A stretch of 33,637 nt of DNA from Basidiobolus ranarum (Eukaryota > Basidiobolomycota > Basidiobolomycetes > Basidiobolales): contig JASJQH010000072.1 in the NCBI GenBank assembly GCA_040143965.1, forward strand, positions 1-33,637, written 5' to 3'. Under the pieces are notes generated by a model, which saw only the letters and a list, made by a program, of their open reading frames with translations, was not told the origin of the DNA and did not search any database. Shown here in pieces: positions 1-10,060 of this stretch (positions are counted from its first letter, which is position 1; each line of letters begins with the position of its first letter). Both the position numbers and the translations under genes were made by a program.

Positions 1-383
1 CTAAGTAAATTCCGATTGAGAATAATTGATAATATCTTAGTGAATTATAAGATAACTAAGTACTAAGCTATATATGACTATATAGGTGTTTAGGCAATGC
101 TAATTTCAACAGTAATTGTGTAACATTTGAGTTACGATTTTCACCCATGTGTTGATCCATAGTTCTCTGAGATTGTAGCTAATCATGCACAACTATTTTG
201 TTAGATCTTGAAATTCCACTCCTGAAACTGAAAAAATTGATTAAAATCAAATCTAACTTGATGATTTTATGATGGTAAGCAAATGGTCAATCCCAAATGG
301 ATTAAAATTGTGATGGTTTTCCTACAATAACCATCCTCAGATTTCTGTTAGGGTTTATTTAGATTAGTATTTAAGCTAAATAA
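1..383. other. no gene recognised (5' edge)
   Basis: AT-rich sequence without a convincing coding region. The frame that carries the LPMO-like remnant downstream is closed by a TAA at 381-383. Any N-terminal half of that gene should have been here but is not readable. Confidence 0.5.
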
Positions 384-1025
384 AGTCCACACCATCTGGT
401 GCTTTTTGTCCCCCCTAATACCATCTACAGTGATTGCCTCATTGCAAGTAAGGAGTATTCTGTGACTATCCCTAGCACAGCTGGCTCTAGTAAGAATGTG
501 GTCTTTGCCTGGGTATGGATCAATAAAATTGGCAATTGAGAGTACTACATCAATTGCACTGACATTGAGATTCAAGGATCTAATGTTGGTTTTATTGCTG
601 GACCTAAACTCTTGGTTGTCAACCTTCCAGGATATCCTACTGTTCCTGAATTCCCTCAAGATGGGCCAAATGATGGTTGCAAATCATTAGCTGCTTGGCC
701 AACCATTACTATTCATCCTAATGGAAAAGATATACCTACAACCACAAGTACTACATCTACCACAATCCCTGAACCATCAACCAAAACCCCAAAACCCTCT
801 CCAACCACAAGCACCAAGTCTACCAGAATTTTAGAACCCTCTACAGGTCCTACCTCCACTCCAGGAGCAGTTATATGTAAAAGCTTTCTGGCATGGAACT
901 CTATAGCTAGTTATAAAGGAGCCCAAAAGGTGACTTACAAAAAACATTTGTGGCAGGCAAAATGGTGGACTCAGAAGGAAACACTGGAAACTAGCCATGT
1001 TTGGACCAATTTAGGCGCCTGCTAA
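384..1025 (+). pseudogene. broken lytic polysaccharide monooxygenase with C-terminal CBM5/12 chitin-binding domain
   Basis: Read in one frame, this stretch encodes the C-terminal half of a copper LPMO of the chitin-active (AA11-like) type. The segment 'VVFAWVWINKIGN' is followed by 'EYYINCTDIEIQG' and 'GPKLLVVNLPGYPT'. A Ser/Thr/Pro-rich linker comes next (about 735-865). The final domain has the CBM5/12 pattern W...Y..G..V.Y....W.AKWWTQ.E....VW...G.C and ends at the stop at 1023-1025. Such enzymes oxidatively cut chitin outside the cell. The frame is interrupted by TGA at 537-539, where relatives carry the conserved Arg of GN-R-E; one C-to-T change of CGA would give this. The N-terminus, including the copper-binding first His after a signal peptide, is absent and the frame is closed at 381. 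I read it as a dying host gene. Readthrough or a splice removing the TGA is possible but would delete conserved residues. Confidence 0.65.
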
Positions 1026-1496
1026 TCATGCATACTTGATATATGATGACTTGATAAAATAAACATTTTTGAGTTTAATAATGGATTCAATTTTTGGTAA
1101 GAATACTTAGATTGATGGATAAGCAATTAGAGTTCCAGGTTTGTGATGATATTTTGCATATTATAAGACCAGAGCCTGAGTTTAATGCCCTTCAATGCGC
1201 TTCTCCAAATATGATTACTCTTTAGCATCTGGATGTCCACTCTAACCCAGACTTTGATTTCAAAATATGCTCAAGAATTTCTATTCCTATATTATTTATC
1301 ATAGTATACTACCTCTGCATAACTTAAATCAACAAGAAACGTGTCCAAAACATTTTTAGGAATTAATCTTTGGACTACGCTAGTCATCCATTTCATACCA
1401 ACTTCATTTAAGGTAGAACGCAAGAACATCCAATAAGTCAACGAGTGCGTGACTAAGCTATGTTATCTATCAGTGTCAACGAATGCGTAACTGAGC
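1026..1496. other. intergenic, no gene seen
   Basis: No conserved coding sequence on either strand. The phrases 'cgagtgcgtgactaagctat' (about 1441-1460) and 'cgaatgcgtaactgagctat' (about 1479-1498) are imperfect direct repeats just before the TATA-like element. Confidence 0.4.
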
Positions 1497-1506
1497 TATA
1501 TAAAAA
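1497..1506 (+). promoter_or_regulatory. TATA-box-like element
   Basis: TATATAAAAA lies 40 bp before the ATG at 1546, in front of the short putative secreted-protein frame. The spacing suits a core promoter with a very short 5' leader. Confidence 0.4.
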
Positions 1507-1545
1507 GGAAATTCTTTCCAGCTTATAAGAACTAAATTTGTAAAG

Positions 1546-1806
1546 ATGCAATTGAAGCAACTAAGCGTAATTGTTACTAGCGTTATTTCAGCAGCTACTC
1601 CAAATGATGTCTGCCAATATGTGTTTGCTCCTGCTAGCCTCGCCAGCACGCTTATTCGCTCTGAGATATTTGACTTATACCTGACCAGCGTCGTGGAGGC
1701 TAGCAAAGACCCTACTTCACTGGATGATGCCCATGGCAAAGACTTTAACCAAGTCATAACTAGCGAATCAGGTGTCAATAGTTCATTCATTAGGTGGGCC
1801 CTGTAA
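1546..1806 (+). CDS. possible small secreted protein (86 aa), unrecognised
   Basis: This is an 86-residue frame starting at ATG 1546. The first about 18 residues (MQLKQLSVIVTSVISAAT) look like a short signal peptide with a hydrophobic core and small residues near a cleavage site. The rest is polar with one Cys and no domain I recognise. A good TATA-like box 40 bp upstream favours a real transcript. Against it, a 125-residue frame is open on the opposite strand over the same DNA, which shows how easily frames of this size arise here. No homologue comes to mind. Treat as a candidate only. Confidence 0.35.
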   Translation: MQLKQLSVIVTSVISAATPNDVCQYVFAPASLASTLIRSEIFDLYLTSVVEASKDPTSLDDAHGKDFNQVITSESGVNSSFIRWAL

Positions 1807-2230
1807 TGAAATAAATTCCAATTCTCATCCTGAATTGCGTACACTAATCTCATCTAGACCCTTTTTAGCTTGACCCTAAAATGAAATTGGTTGGTAGTTG
1901 AAATGGTGCTTTAATGGCCCTAGTTAAGTCAATTATTGAATAATTCCAACTCTTTACCGCAGTCAATATATAATGTTAGAAATCAAAACTCAGTGAGTTG
2001 TCCTGGAAGTTAGCCATTGATTAGTGACGACGAATTTGATCGTTCTATGTAAAATTAATTGGTAAACTTTTAAGTGCAAATTTTATGACGTTTGGAGTGT
2101 GAACATAATTGGTCTAAATTCTAGTTGAACTGACGCAGCTCATTCTAGAATAGTACCCAAACCTGACTCACATATGACTGCGGCAATATGTCAAGTCGAC
2201 AGTACGACTGGTGAATTGGAGGTTAATTAT
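1807..2230. other. intergenic region upstream of RPS27
   Basis: No coding signal is visible. It separates the putative small secreted protein from the RPS27 promoter. Confidence 0.4.
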
Positions 2231-2300
2231 GTATATATAGTGAGGATATCCCTCTAGCTTTCCTCCTGTCGCTCCTACTTTACTCTAATCTCACAACGAC
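2231..2300 (+). promoter_or_regulatory. RPS27 core promoter: TATA-like box and pyrimidine tract
   Basis: GTATATATAG at 2231-2240 is followed by a pyrimidine-rich stretch (about 2250-2295, with runs such as ctttcctcctgtcgctcc). Eukaryotic ribosomal-protein transcripts commonly start in polypyrimidine tracts. The layout suggests initiation near 2260-2290, about 180-200 nt before the ATG at 2472. Confidence 0.4.
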
Positions 2301-2471
2301 GAAGCAATCCCGAAGCTGCAGGAAACAACGCGCGAAGTCCAACATAAGAAGTATCCCAAACCCACTCCAGTAAGATCCACCAGCAATAATATACGCCCGT
2401 AGTAAGCAAACAAATCAATCCTCCCTGAAAAAACTTAACCCGACCTCACCTCACTCGAAAGACTAGCAAAC

Positions 2472-2899
2472 ATGGTAAGTCAAGCACTATTTTCAGATTG
2501 ACATACAAATAGAAAAGACATGGATAAACCTGTTGTATGTGATACAACATGTTATGGAATGGTTTATAATAGAATACGAAGTGAAGCAGTGACGCATTGA
2601 ATGAGAGACACTAATATTTGCACTTTATTTTGATACAACGAAAATTTTAGTTGACTCTTGATATCCTCAATCCCAGCGTTGAAACCCAGAAGCGCACACA
2701 CAAGCTCAAGCAATTAGTTGCCGCACCAAACTCGTACTATATGGATGTGAAGTGTGCAGGATGTGTGAATATCAGTACAGTGTTCAGTCACTCCGATACG
2801 GTAGTATCATGCAATCGATGCGATACAATTCTGTGCCAACCCACTGGTGGCTTAGCAAGACTTACCGAGGGTTGTTCCTTCCGCAAGAAGAAGTTTTAA
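2472..2899 (+). CDS. RPS27: 40S ribosomal protein S27 (eS27)
   Basis: Component of the small cytosolic ribosomal subunit. Exon 1 holds only the start codon (2472-2474). Intron 2475-2650 (GTAAGT...TTTTAG, 176 nt) is the longest in the window. Exon 2 is 2651-2899 with TTG as codon 2. The spliced product is 83 residues, the usual eS27 length. It has the family pattern '(L)DILNPS...[20 protein letters not shown]' and ends in 'SFRKKKF'. The C4 zinc finger is Cys36, Cys39, Cys55 and Cys58, with the conserved 'VFSHSDT' between the pairs and '[18 protein letters not shown]' after it. An intron directly after ATG is common in fungal ribosomal-protein genes. No ATG in exon 2 could serve as an alternative start near the N-terminus, which supports the splice. 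Confidence 0.95.
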
Positions 2900-3174
2900 C
2901 ATAACCAGGATTACTGAATCCGGAATAGATATAGACCGTAATCATTTATTCCAGAATATGAAGTAAAATCAATAATAAACATACATCTATTCTATTTTTA
3001 AAACATTCAAATCAATTTAGAAGATATTCATGAAAAGAATGGCAATCAAACGTCGAAGGATATTTAAGAAAAAAGTTAATATCCCAGAATCTTGGGTACC
3101 TAACTAGCTACCTTACTAACCTGAAGATTTAATATGAGCACACAGATTGCACATAGTAAATTACCTAAGTGAAA
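2900..3174. other. intergenic, 3' of RPS27
   Basis: AT-rich, with a poly-adenylation-like AATAAA context around 2970-2980. No coding sequence recognised. Confidence 0.4.
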
Positions 3175-4516
3175 ATGGCTAAAACACTAGGTATATTTGC
3201 TTACTACGATCCCAATTTCCCCCAAAATGTAGATGGTGGAGGGGTACTATGACAACAACGAGTTGACTTGCTAAAAAGACGCATCTAAAGACTATTGCCC
3301 AGAAATTCTGGCTGATTTGATTTCTGAGGTCCTCTATATTGGAAATGAAAAGACTTGACTTGATTCATTTTTAGCCCAGTATTGACAATATAACGTAGAA
3401 AAAAGCCGCTAATGAATTCAGCCAATCAAGCATCATCGAATAAGTATATTGTGCCATCAAAATTCAAATAGAACTAAACTAAGCAATTAATGAGTACAAC
3501 AATAAGCGGCCTGACACAAGGTATGTGAGAAAAAAGGAATAAAACAAGCACTTCTTTTCAGTTCTCTATTCAAGAAATGGATGCCAGCAATACAGTTTTC
3601 ATAAGCGAACATGCTCCTACTGCTACTGAGGTCCTGCGGTCTTTAACAGCAATTTATACTACTTCTCATATAGACAGTTTTGTTGTGTTTCCCTCTGTTG
3701 GACCTGCTAAGCGGGTGAAAAATGTTGCCTCATTAGGGTATCTTTCGCTATTTCAGCTAGAAATGTTGATGTAGCGCGAATCGAGAGAACGCTAATTGCA
3801 ACATATGATGCTAGCTCGGATATTGTAACTGAAAGAATCGAATCCCAACTTTCACTTCCAAGAACTCTGTGATACTGATTGACAGTGATCAGGGCCAATT
3901 TACGGCAACCACTTATTTGTTACCGAGGTCGGCATTTAATGGTCAATCGAAGAAGAGAGGAATACTTTGGCCTTATCAATGGTGCATTGTGCCACATTTG
4001 GTCTTCAATAATGAAAGTACGTTGTTGGCATCTTGCTATACAATTAAAAATGGCCAGTGGCTCCATAGTACTAGTAACGTTCGCCCACCCTCTCCATTCA
4101 GTGCCTATTTATTAGCACTCCCTACAGCCAGTCTGGGACTTCAAAATTGGCCCAACAAATTGGAGTTTATCCAAAGGGATTTTGCTGCGATGACCTTGGG
4201 TTGTCATTGGTTACGGCAGTTCAGTGCTTTGGATAAGATAATTTTAACAATAATCAAAATAAGCAGAGAAGTAGCAAAATTTGAAGAAATCAGAGTGGGG
4301 AGTGCAATGAACTTTGCATTCCTTCTTCCTCCACCACAAGGTGAGCGAGCACCTGGCATTGAAGGTGATATCTATTTGCCTATTGTGGCGCCTAAGCCAG
4401 TCTATGGATCCCATGAGCAGTTACTGAGTGGAACTGAGCTGGGTTGGTTGGCTATGGATGAGGTCAATATCAATACTGATGGATCATATTTAATAGGTTG
4501 GGCTGGTCTCTATTGA
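3175..4516 (+). pseudogene. broken locus with weak similarity to the C-terminus of Mediator subunit Med13
   Basis: Three overlapping frames each carry protein-like sequence: 3577-3774, about 3738-3868, and 3869-4516 (ending '..GSYLIGWAGLY' at the stop). They follow one another without good splice sites between them, as expected of a gene with frameshifts. An ATG at 3175 opens a short reading 'MAKTLGIFAYYDPNFPQ' that runs into stops. By eye, the order of segments resembles the end of Med13: 'ATEVLRSLTAIY', then 'VPHLVFNNESTLLASCYTIKNGQWL' split across the family's 'RWILASCTDLYGELL' block, and a final 'ELGWLAMD' like the family's terminal 'LSWLTCD'. Med13 belongs to the Mediator kinase module. 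The match is from memory and weak, and a real Med13 exceeds 1,000 residues. It may instead be an unrelated decayed gene. Confidence 0.3.
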
Positions 4517-5731
4517 TGTTAGGGATTCATAGAATCTTTTTTATATATGCCCAAGCCTGTTCGCATTGATTAAAGAAATGAATACAGTGTATTTGAAAAT
4601 TGATGATGATTCAATTTTTTCTCACCAGATCTTAATCAGTGGGAAAATAATGAAAACTTCACCAGCAGTGTCCTCAACCTAACATCGCTCTTAGATAATC
4701 CAATGTGTACCTTAGTTAAGTGATTGTAAATCTCAAGTGGTATTATATCAATCAACTCTTCTGAAATAGAGAAATATCCCTTTTTCAGGCCATAGTTTAT
4801 TGATATCTTGGTGATTTACAAATAAAACTCAAATGAACATAAGCACAATACAAGTTCCTTAGGAACTAGATTTCAAGGCTTAAGGAAAGAAATTAGAAAG
4901 TCAACTGCTTGTGATATTAGGGTGAGATGACCTAGCCATACTCTATCCCATATTGTTCGTAGAGTTGTTGATTTGGTGGCTGTGTATTGCTTTATGACAC
5001 CTGCTCTATAGTGATCATTGCTTCTCATTCATTAGCATATTAGAATGGATTTGCGTGTTACACCCGAGTGCTGTTTCTAATTGCTATATTTCTGTGCCTT
5101 CAGTTCAAGATGCACAAAGTATTTCTATGGTCCTCTAGTAATAAGCATTTGAAGCATTCCCTGACACATGGTACATGACTCTAACTAAACTAGCTCTAGG
5201 GTTGTAGCTAGAAAGAATGTGCTTAGAGTCACATTTCCCTGCTTCTTTGAACTAGGCTAATGATACAGATGTTCTAAGGCTCAGGGATGGGTTCACTCAG
5301 GAATGGATCAACTACTTGTGATGGTATCCCTGTTACACTGTGATTAGTACTGATCTAAGCTCTCGCTACATTGTTTATCCCACTGAAAATCTATAGTTTA
5401 GAGGGAGCGAAGAATTATACCCTATTTCCAATATTATCCCATTCGCGACTTCAAATATCTTGGCCCTGGAATACTAAATTACCGAGATCAAGGGATATAC
5501 GTGCAATTCGATAATTCCATCCTAATTAGGGCCTTTATAAGTGTTCTGGTTTACGTTGGACGAAGGTTCTTGGAGAAACAGAACAAGTCCTTCTCTATTC
5601 TAGATTTTAGCTTTGCCACTTGGAATATTTTAGTTCATTCCGTTACCTATTAATAATCTTTCACCCGACCTTTTGCTTTCATCCCGTGTGAGCATTTAAC
5701 CGATTCGACCAGTTACGTGTAGAAAAACAAC
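4517..5731. other. 1.2 kb without a recognisable gene
   Basis: No frame on either strand gives conserved protein-like sequence. Only short AT-rich and mixed stretches are present. The last about 200 bp is the probable promoter and leader of the Sds3-like gene, including a pyrimidine-rich patch around 5590-5690. Confidence 0.4.
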
Positions 5732-7247
5732 ATGAATGGACAAGAGGAACCCAAAATTCCCCATAAAACTGAAGACGTGCAAACGATTTTAAAAGAGACT
5801 GAAGTGAATAACACTTCTAAAACAGTCGATTCTTCACAAAAAACCCTTGAAAGTAGTCAGGCTGAAACCAAATCTCAAACCACTGACCACGTAAATGGTG
5901 ACATTTTGTCGAACAGTAGTGTTCCGAATACTCCGGAGTTATCTAACTCTCAAATGACGCCATGTTCCTCTCGTGGTGGGTCTCCTAGTCCCTCTACAAA
6001 AGATTCTCTCTCAGTAAGTAAAATAAATCGAGTTCTCCTTGTGAACCACTTTTTGGAGCTAAGGGAATATATACTTTTAGGAGATAAGCGAAGATAGTGA
6101 TAGTGAACTGTCGGAAGCCAGTATTGGAGGCTCTGCTTCTTCTGATGAGAGCGGTAATTTACGCCTTTCGCCAATAATTGTCACAATATAGACACGTATT
6201 TATGTGAACTACCCCTCACCAATGGCTTTGTTCCATATAGATGCAGAAAAAATGTCAGTTACTGACGGTAGTGATTCTTCTGACGATGATAATGTCAAAT
6301 CACTCAAGCGTCTGCACCGCGACGGAATGAAACGACTCATAGAGTTGAACCAGGAATTTGAGACGTTAAAATCCAGGTTTCTAGCTCCTTACGCGTTACG
6401 AAATACTTTTCTCTACTCTAACACGTTATTCAGGTTAATGGAGTCCAAAATTGAGGATTTAGAGAATGAGAAGAAAGAAATATTGGATGGTGAACACCCA
6501 GAATACCGCGAACAACAAGCTCAACTAGAAGAGCGTTTAAGAAAGCGACGAAAGGTTGCCGAAATACGCAAAGAATATCGAAGCTTTGACATTCAAAATC
6601 AATATGATGGCGCCAAAAAACAAGCTACCGATACACTCATAGTAATCGAGAGTTTTACTGTGTTTACGAAATGAACTTCACCACTAATTCATCTTTGCAA
6701 CAAGGCAGAGAAAGCTATCCTTCGCCAATCATTCATGGACTTAATTCAACGAAAGAAGCGACTACTTCAAAAGGAATTCAATGCTCTAGAAGAACAACGT
6801 AATTTGATTTCCTCCAACTCGCCCTTATCCTTACCCTTATCCTTACCCTTACCCTTCATCGAGATACTCACCCATGTTCTCACCAAACTTTAGGAGAAGA
6901 ATCCAAGGTCTACGGTGGCGTATTCGTCAATCATTCATCAGCAGATATCCTTTTACTTCAATTTTATAAGCAATGATCACTGTTCTGGTTAGTCAATCTT
7001 GGTTAGTCAATCCTTAATCCGCTTACATCCCGCACCTTCAGGATTAAAAAGGCTAGAAGCTCAGCAAGATCTATCAGTTATGCGAATCTCATCGTTACTT
7101 AATACGGAGAACGAGGATGACATGTCTCAAGCGAATTCATACTCAGACCAGGAGCGTTCTCAAGACATGTTTGTAAGCTTCGTCAAGTCGCGAAACTTGG
7201 AATCATACCCGTGCTCCAGCTCACAAACTTAGGCTGAGAATCCATAG
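5732..7247 (+). CDS. Sds3/Dep1/BRMS1-family subunit of the Rpd3L histone deacetylase complex
   Basis: Transcriptional co-repressor subunit, expected in the nucleus. Exons: 5732-6013, 6081-6153, 6241-6376, 6434-6641, 6705-6798, 6894-6944, 7027-7172, 7233-7247. The lengths sum to 335 codons (334 aa). The N-terminal about 120 residues are Ser/Thr/acidic and probably disordered ('SSDDDN'). The Sds3-like domain follows (about 140-264): 'HRDGMKRLIELNQEFETLK', 'MESKIEDLENEKKEILDG', 'HPEYREQQAQLEERLRKR', 'AEIRKEYRSFDIQNQYDGA', then a coiled coil to 'LLQKEFNALEEQR'. The C-terminal 'PSGLKRLEAQQDL' fits the conserved tail of the family. The intron at 6945-7026 is AT-AC with U12-type signals; the others are GT-AG. 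If intron 6799-6893 were retained, the protein would stop at 6893 (295 aa). Sds3 and Dep1 are both members of this family, and I cannot tell which this is. Confidence 0.85.
6822..6856 (+). repeat. CCCTTA/TCCTTA short tandem tract
   Basis: This is about 35 bp of alternating CCCTTA and TCCTTA hexamers inside the intron 6799-6893 of the Sds3-like gene. It is pyrimidine-rich and resembles, but is not, the CCCTAA telomere unit. It may simply act as the intron's polypyrimidine tract. Confidence 0.7.
6945..7026 (+). other. U12-type AT-AC intron in the Sds3-like gene
   Basis: The 5' end is ATATCCTTTT (6945-6954), the full minor-spliceosome AT-AC donor consensus. The branch-site-like TCCTTAAT is at 7011-7018. 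The intron ends ...CGCTTAC at 7026, about 9 nt after the putative branch A (7017). It is 82 nt long and phase 1; the splice gives GCA G|AT CCC and keeps the frame into 'DPAPSGLKRL'. No GT-AG pair nearby gives as good a join. Confidence 0.75.
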
Positions 7248-7581
7248 ATACGAGGGCAGAGAAGGACTCGTATCAATTACAATCACAACCTCCATACCCT
7301 TCCTTTCCTCCCCTCTCCTCGCCTCCCCTATTAATGTACAGTAGATCTACCACTTGTTCATGACTAGTTTTGTTAGATTTTTAATTTGATGAATTTGTAT
7401 GTTTACAACCATAAACTTTTAAAAACCACCCAGCCCTACTTAGTGATACCCTTCCTACCCTTCCCTTTTCTTTATCCAATTCTGAACAGACAACAATTTA
7501 TATGCTAATGAATCTTTATCACTTGTTAAGTAAAAAAAATAGGTGTAGGAAAGAAAAGAAAATTCGTCAATTGAGGGGAGT
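7248..7581. other. convergent 3' regions, no gene
   Basis: Lies between the end of the Sds3-like gene (+) and the end of MRPL32 (-). Contains C/T-rich tracts (about 7295-7330) and AT-rich 3' flanks, nothing coding. Confidence 0.5.
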
Positions 7582-7926
7582 TTAAGCCAAAGTTGGTCCA
7601 TCGCCTGAGATACCCAACAATTTCTTTCGGATATCCTTGTAACAATATTTGCAAATATGGTGCATGAGTTTAGGACGTCCGCAGGAGTGGCAACGCATGA
7701 TATTTGTAATGTTTTTCAGAGCTTTGTTGGAAGCACGCATACGTTTCTTTGAGTGAGAGGTCTTCTTCTTAGGGACGGCCCACAGAATGGAACCAATTAA
7801 TTCACTGATGGTTTGTGCACCAACGCCTATAGCTCTAACACCAATGCTCAAGGGCTGAGCGACGGCGGGGCTAATGCGAAGTACATTTGAGCGAAACAAA
7901 GTCAACAATCCGGTTCTGGTAGCCAT
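7582..7926 (-). CDS. MRPL32: mitochondrial large-subunit ribosomal protein bL32m
   Basis: Structural protein of the mitochondrial 54S/39S ribosomal subunit. The 114-residue frame from ATG 7924-7926 starts 'MATRTGLLTLFRSNVLRIS', a basic, acid-free N-terminus typical of a matrix targeting presequence. The L32 core is 'AVPKKKTSHSKKRMR' followed by the zinc site 'RCHSCGRPKLMHHICKYC', with Cys pairs C-x2-C and C-x2-C. 'AVPKKK' matches the mature N-terminus that is exposed in yeast when the m-AAA protease removes the presequence. An in-frame ATG six codons upstream (7942-7944) could be used instead; I prefer the internal one because of the presequence shape. Single exon, in tandem with MBA1 on the same strand. 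Confidence 0.92.
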   Translation of the reverse strand: MATRTGLLTLFRSNVLRISPAVAQPLSIGVRAIGVGAQTISELIGSILWAVPKKKTSHSKKRMRASNKALKNITNIMRCHSCGRPKLMHHICKYCYKDIRKKLLGISGDGPTLA

Positions 7927-7944
7927 AATTCTAAATATCTTCAT

Positions 7945-8362
7945 AAAAGCAAGTCAGAAAAGCATGAAACAACAACAAAGGCAAGACAAGATCTACTCAG
8001 CCGTTGATAGCGTTTACTTCTTTCGTCTAAACCTCTGAACAACGGTATATTGTACTAATAACTGCCTGATAGAGTGTTTCTTACCTATGGATAGCTCGGC
8101 TTGTAAAAGGCTAAAATCAACCAAGAAGAGTACCAGTACGACTATTGATGGAAGTTCAAACTTTTTCCCAATCACACATTAGTGTGTAAATTTTTCCTTA
8201 CTACCCCAACCCCATTTCGCATCAGTATCCGATAGAATCCCATGATTAATATCTCTTACAATTTCATGATTAAAAAGATTGACATATTTGGATAAATAAT
8301 TGGAGAACAAATGAAGGTTATTTTATTTCCTTAGTTAATGTTGATTGATGCATGTTTAAGTT
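7945..8362. other. intergenic between MBA1 and MRPL32
   Basis: Holds the 3' end region of MBA1 and the promoter of MRPL32, both on the minus strand. No additional coding sequence seen. Confidence 0.5.
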
Positions 8363-9514
8363 TTACATAGGTTTTTCGTGAACCTTGCAGTAAATCTGCC
8401 ATTTGGTGCCTGCTTGTGAGATCATTCGTTGGAAGACAATATATTCCAAGATATCTTGAGTTTGTTTGCGATCACCACCAATTACTTGGCCTTTCTTGTT
8501 GTGCACCACCATACCCTATGATAAAGTAAAATCAATGATCGGTAAGATGCTCTTGTATGGATCAATATCTGGATCTTACTTGTTTGGAGTGAATTCTAAC
8601 TGTAGCTTGGGCGAGGATCATTTTATCGGCAAGACGACCGAAGCGAAGGGTCACCAAGCGAGGGCTCTCCACATCTCCTTTGGTGAACCACTTGTAAGTA
8701 CCGGTTCTTCCTTTCATCTGACTCTTGAGTTTCTATGGAGTAGATAGGAAGTAAGTATACATAGCGATAAGAAAGGCTTGGAGCTAACGTTAACATACAG
8801 CAAACATGGTTTCGGTGCAGACTTCCTTTAAAGCATTTAAATCACCACTATTTACATGGATAAAATATTAATATACGTCCGATCGGCATCAAATGAAAGC
8901 AAATCTAAATACCTAGCAAATGCAGTATTCATTTCATTATAAAGCTCTTCAGCTTCCTGAACGAATTGCTTAGGTTTGAAGCCTTTCACGTGGAATTTGA
9001 CCATACCAACACTATGGGTAAAGAGAGATTAATGGATTTCTTCGAAATATATCGAACCATCTATATAAGCCTAAATAGGTATCAAAATACGTGAAAATCT
9101 AGATATTCTTTACCCAAGAGTTGATAAAACTGTATTTTTCCAGTGGGCCATGGAGACCTTCCAACCCTTCTTGCTGAACATAGTAGGACGATCTTTACGT
9201 TGAAGTGGTACGAATTCGTCTAGAAGAAAAAAATTTCTTTAGTTTTCCTGTTGTATAGAGCCTCGTGAGAGTCCCAATAAATAAACGAACAGCTTACCCA
9301 AAACTCCATAGTCACGAATAATCACTCTCATGTTAAATCTATCTTGTGGTGAAGAGTAATGTCTAACCAAGAGGGACTGAGCGGGAACCATAGTACGTGA
9401 AGCAACTTGTTTGAAAGCTTGATAACCTGGCAACATGGCAAGTGGTGAAGTATTCATACTTTGAATACCGACCGAACGAATACCAACCGTACTGAAATTC
9501 TTTAAGAGGGACAT
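8363..9514 (-). CDS. MBA1: Mba1/mL45-type mitochondrial ribosome receptor (Tim44-like domain)
   Basis: Mba1 links the mitochondrial ribosome to the inner membrane for co-translational insertion; its animal counterpart is ribosomal protein mL45. Exons in reading order: 9514-9298, 9219-9114, 9011-8913, 8847-8799, 8732-8580, 8515-8363, 259 codons including the stop (258 aa). The N-terminus 'MSLLKNFSTVGIRSVGIQS' is a plausible presequence. The Tim44/mL45 domain reads 'KGWKVSMAHWKNTVLSTLG', 'GMVKFHVKGFKPKQFVQEA', 'GDLNALKEVCTETMFAKLK', 'YKWFTKGDVESPRLVTLR', 'GMVVHNKKGQVIGGDRKQT' and 'GTKWQIYCKVHEKPM' at the C-terminus. Every join keeps frame (phases 1, 2, 2, 0, 0). It sits next to MRPL32 on the same strand, a second mitochondrial translation gene, though with separate promoters. 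Confidence 0.88.
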
Positions 9515-10060
9515 GTTATTCCTGCTACTATCTCTAACAACGGTTCAGTTCAATAACTAACTAACTCGATAAAACTCTGGCCTTCTTAACCTTTTCCTTA
9601 ATTTACTACTGATGATGGTTGGAAATTTTCCAATCAAGAATGCCAAAAATTTTCCTTTCCTTTACCCTTCACCTCCGATACTTTATTAAATGATCGGTCT
9701 CGATCAATAATTCAATGGAGATATCGATCATTTCCCAGACAACCATTCTTCCCCACATAAATGGCGAACATGATTTTATGCATACAAAACAATAATAAAT
9801 AAGCATATTATCGAATACGAACGCAGAAAGTATTTATTGAGAGAGGGTGGGCTATGTGAACAGAGAAAAAGAAATCTTCTTGAGAAAGTGGACATAACTG
9901 TTTAAAAAGAAAACCAAGTAAATTGGGGAATTCAATACAATTTGAATGCATTAGTTCCACTCTAATGTTACTGGTAAACTAATCGGAAAGTAGTACGGGG
10001 TGGATTTTACTAGGATCGGATATGATGTCATATGGGATTGATTGAACCTTCTTAGTTTCC
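9515..10060. other. intergenic between SEC61 and MBA1
   Basis: Contains the MBA1 promoter (next to 9515) and the 3' region of SEC61. No coding signal. Confidence 0.5.

Noticed and set aside
510-540. Mini-intron (gtatgg...ttgag) that would remove the TGA in the LPMO remnant
   Set aside because: About 28 nt is too short, and it would delete conserved residues of the LPMO core.
1476-1853. 125-residue minus-strand frame
   Set aside because: No family resemblance, and the TATA-like box and signal-peptide-like start favour the plus-strand frame, itself only tentative.
6822-6856. True telomere remnant within the Sds3-like gene
   Set aside because: The unit is CCCTTA/TCCTTA, not CCCTAA, and it sits in an intron where a pyrimidine tract is expected.
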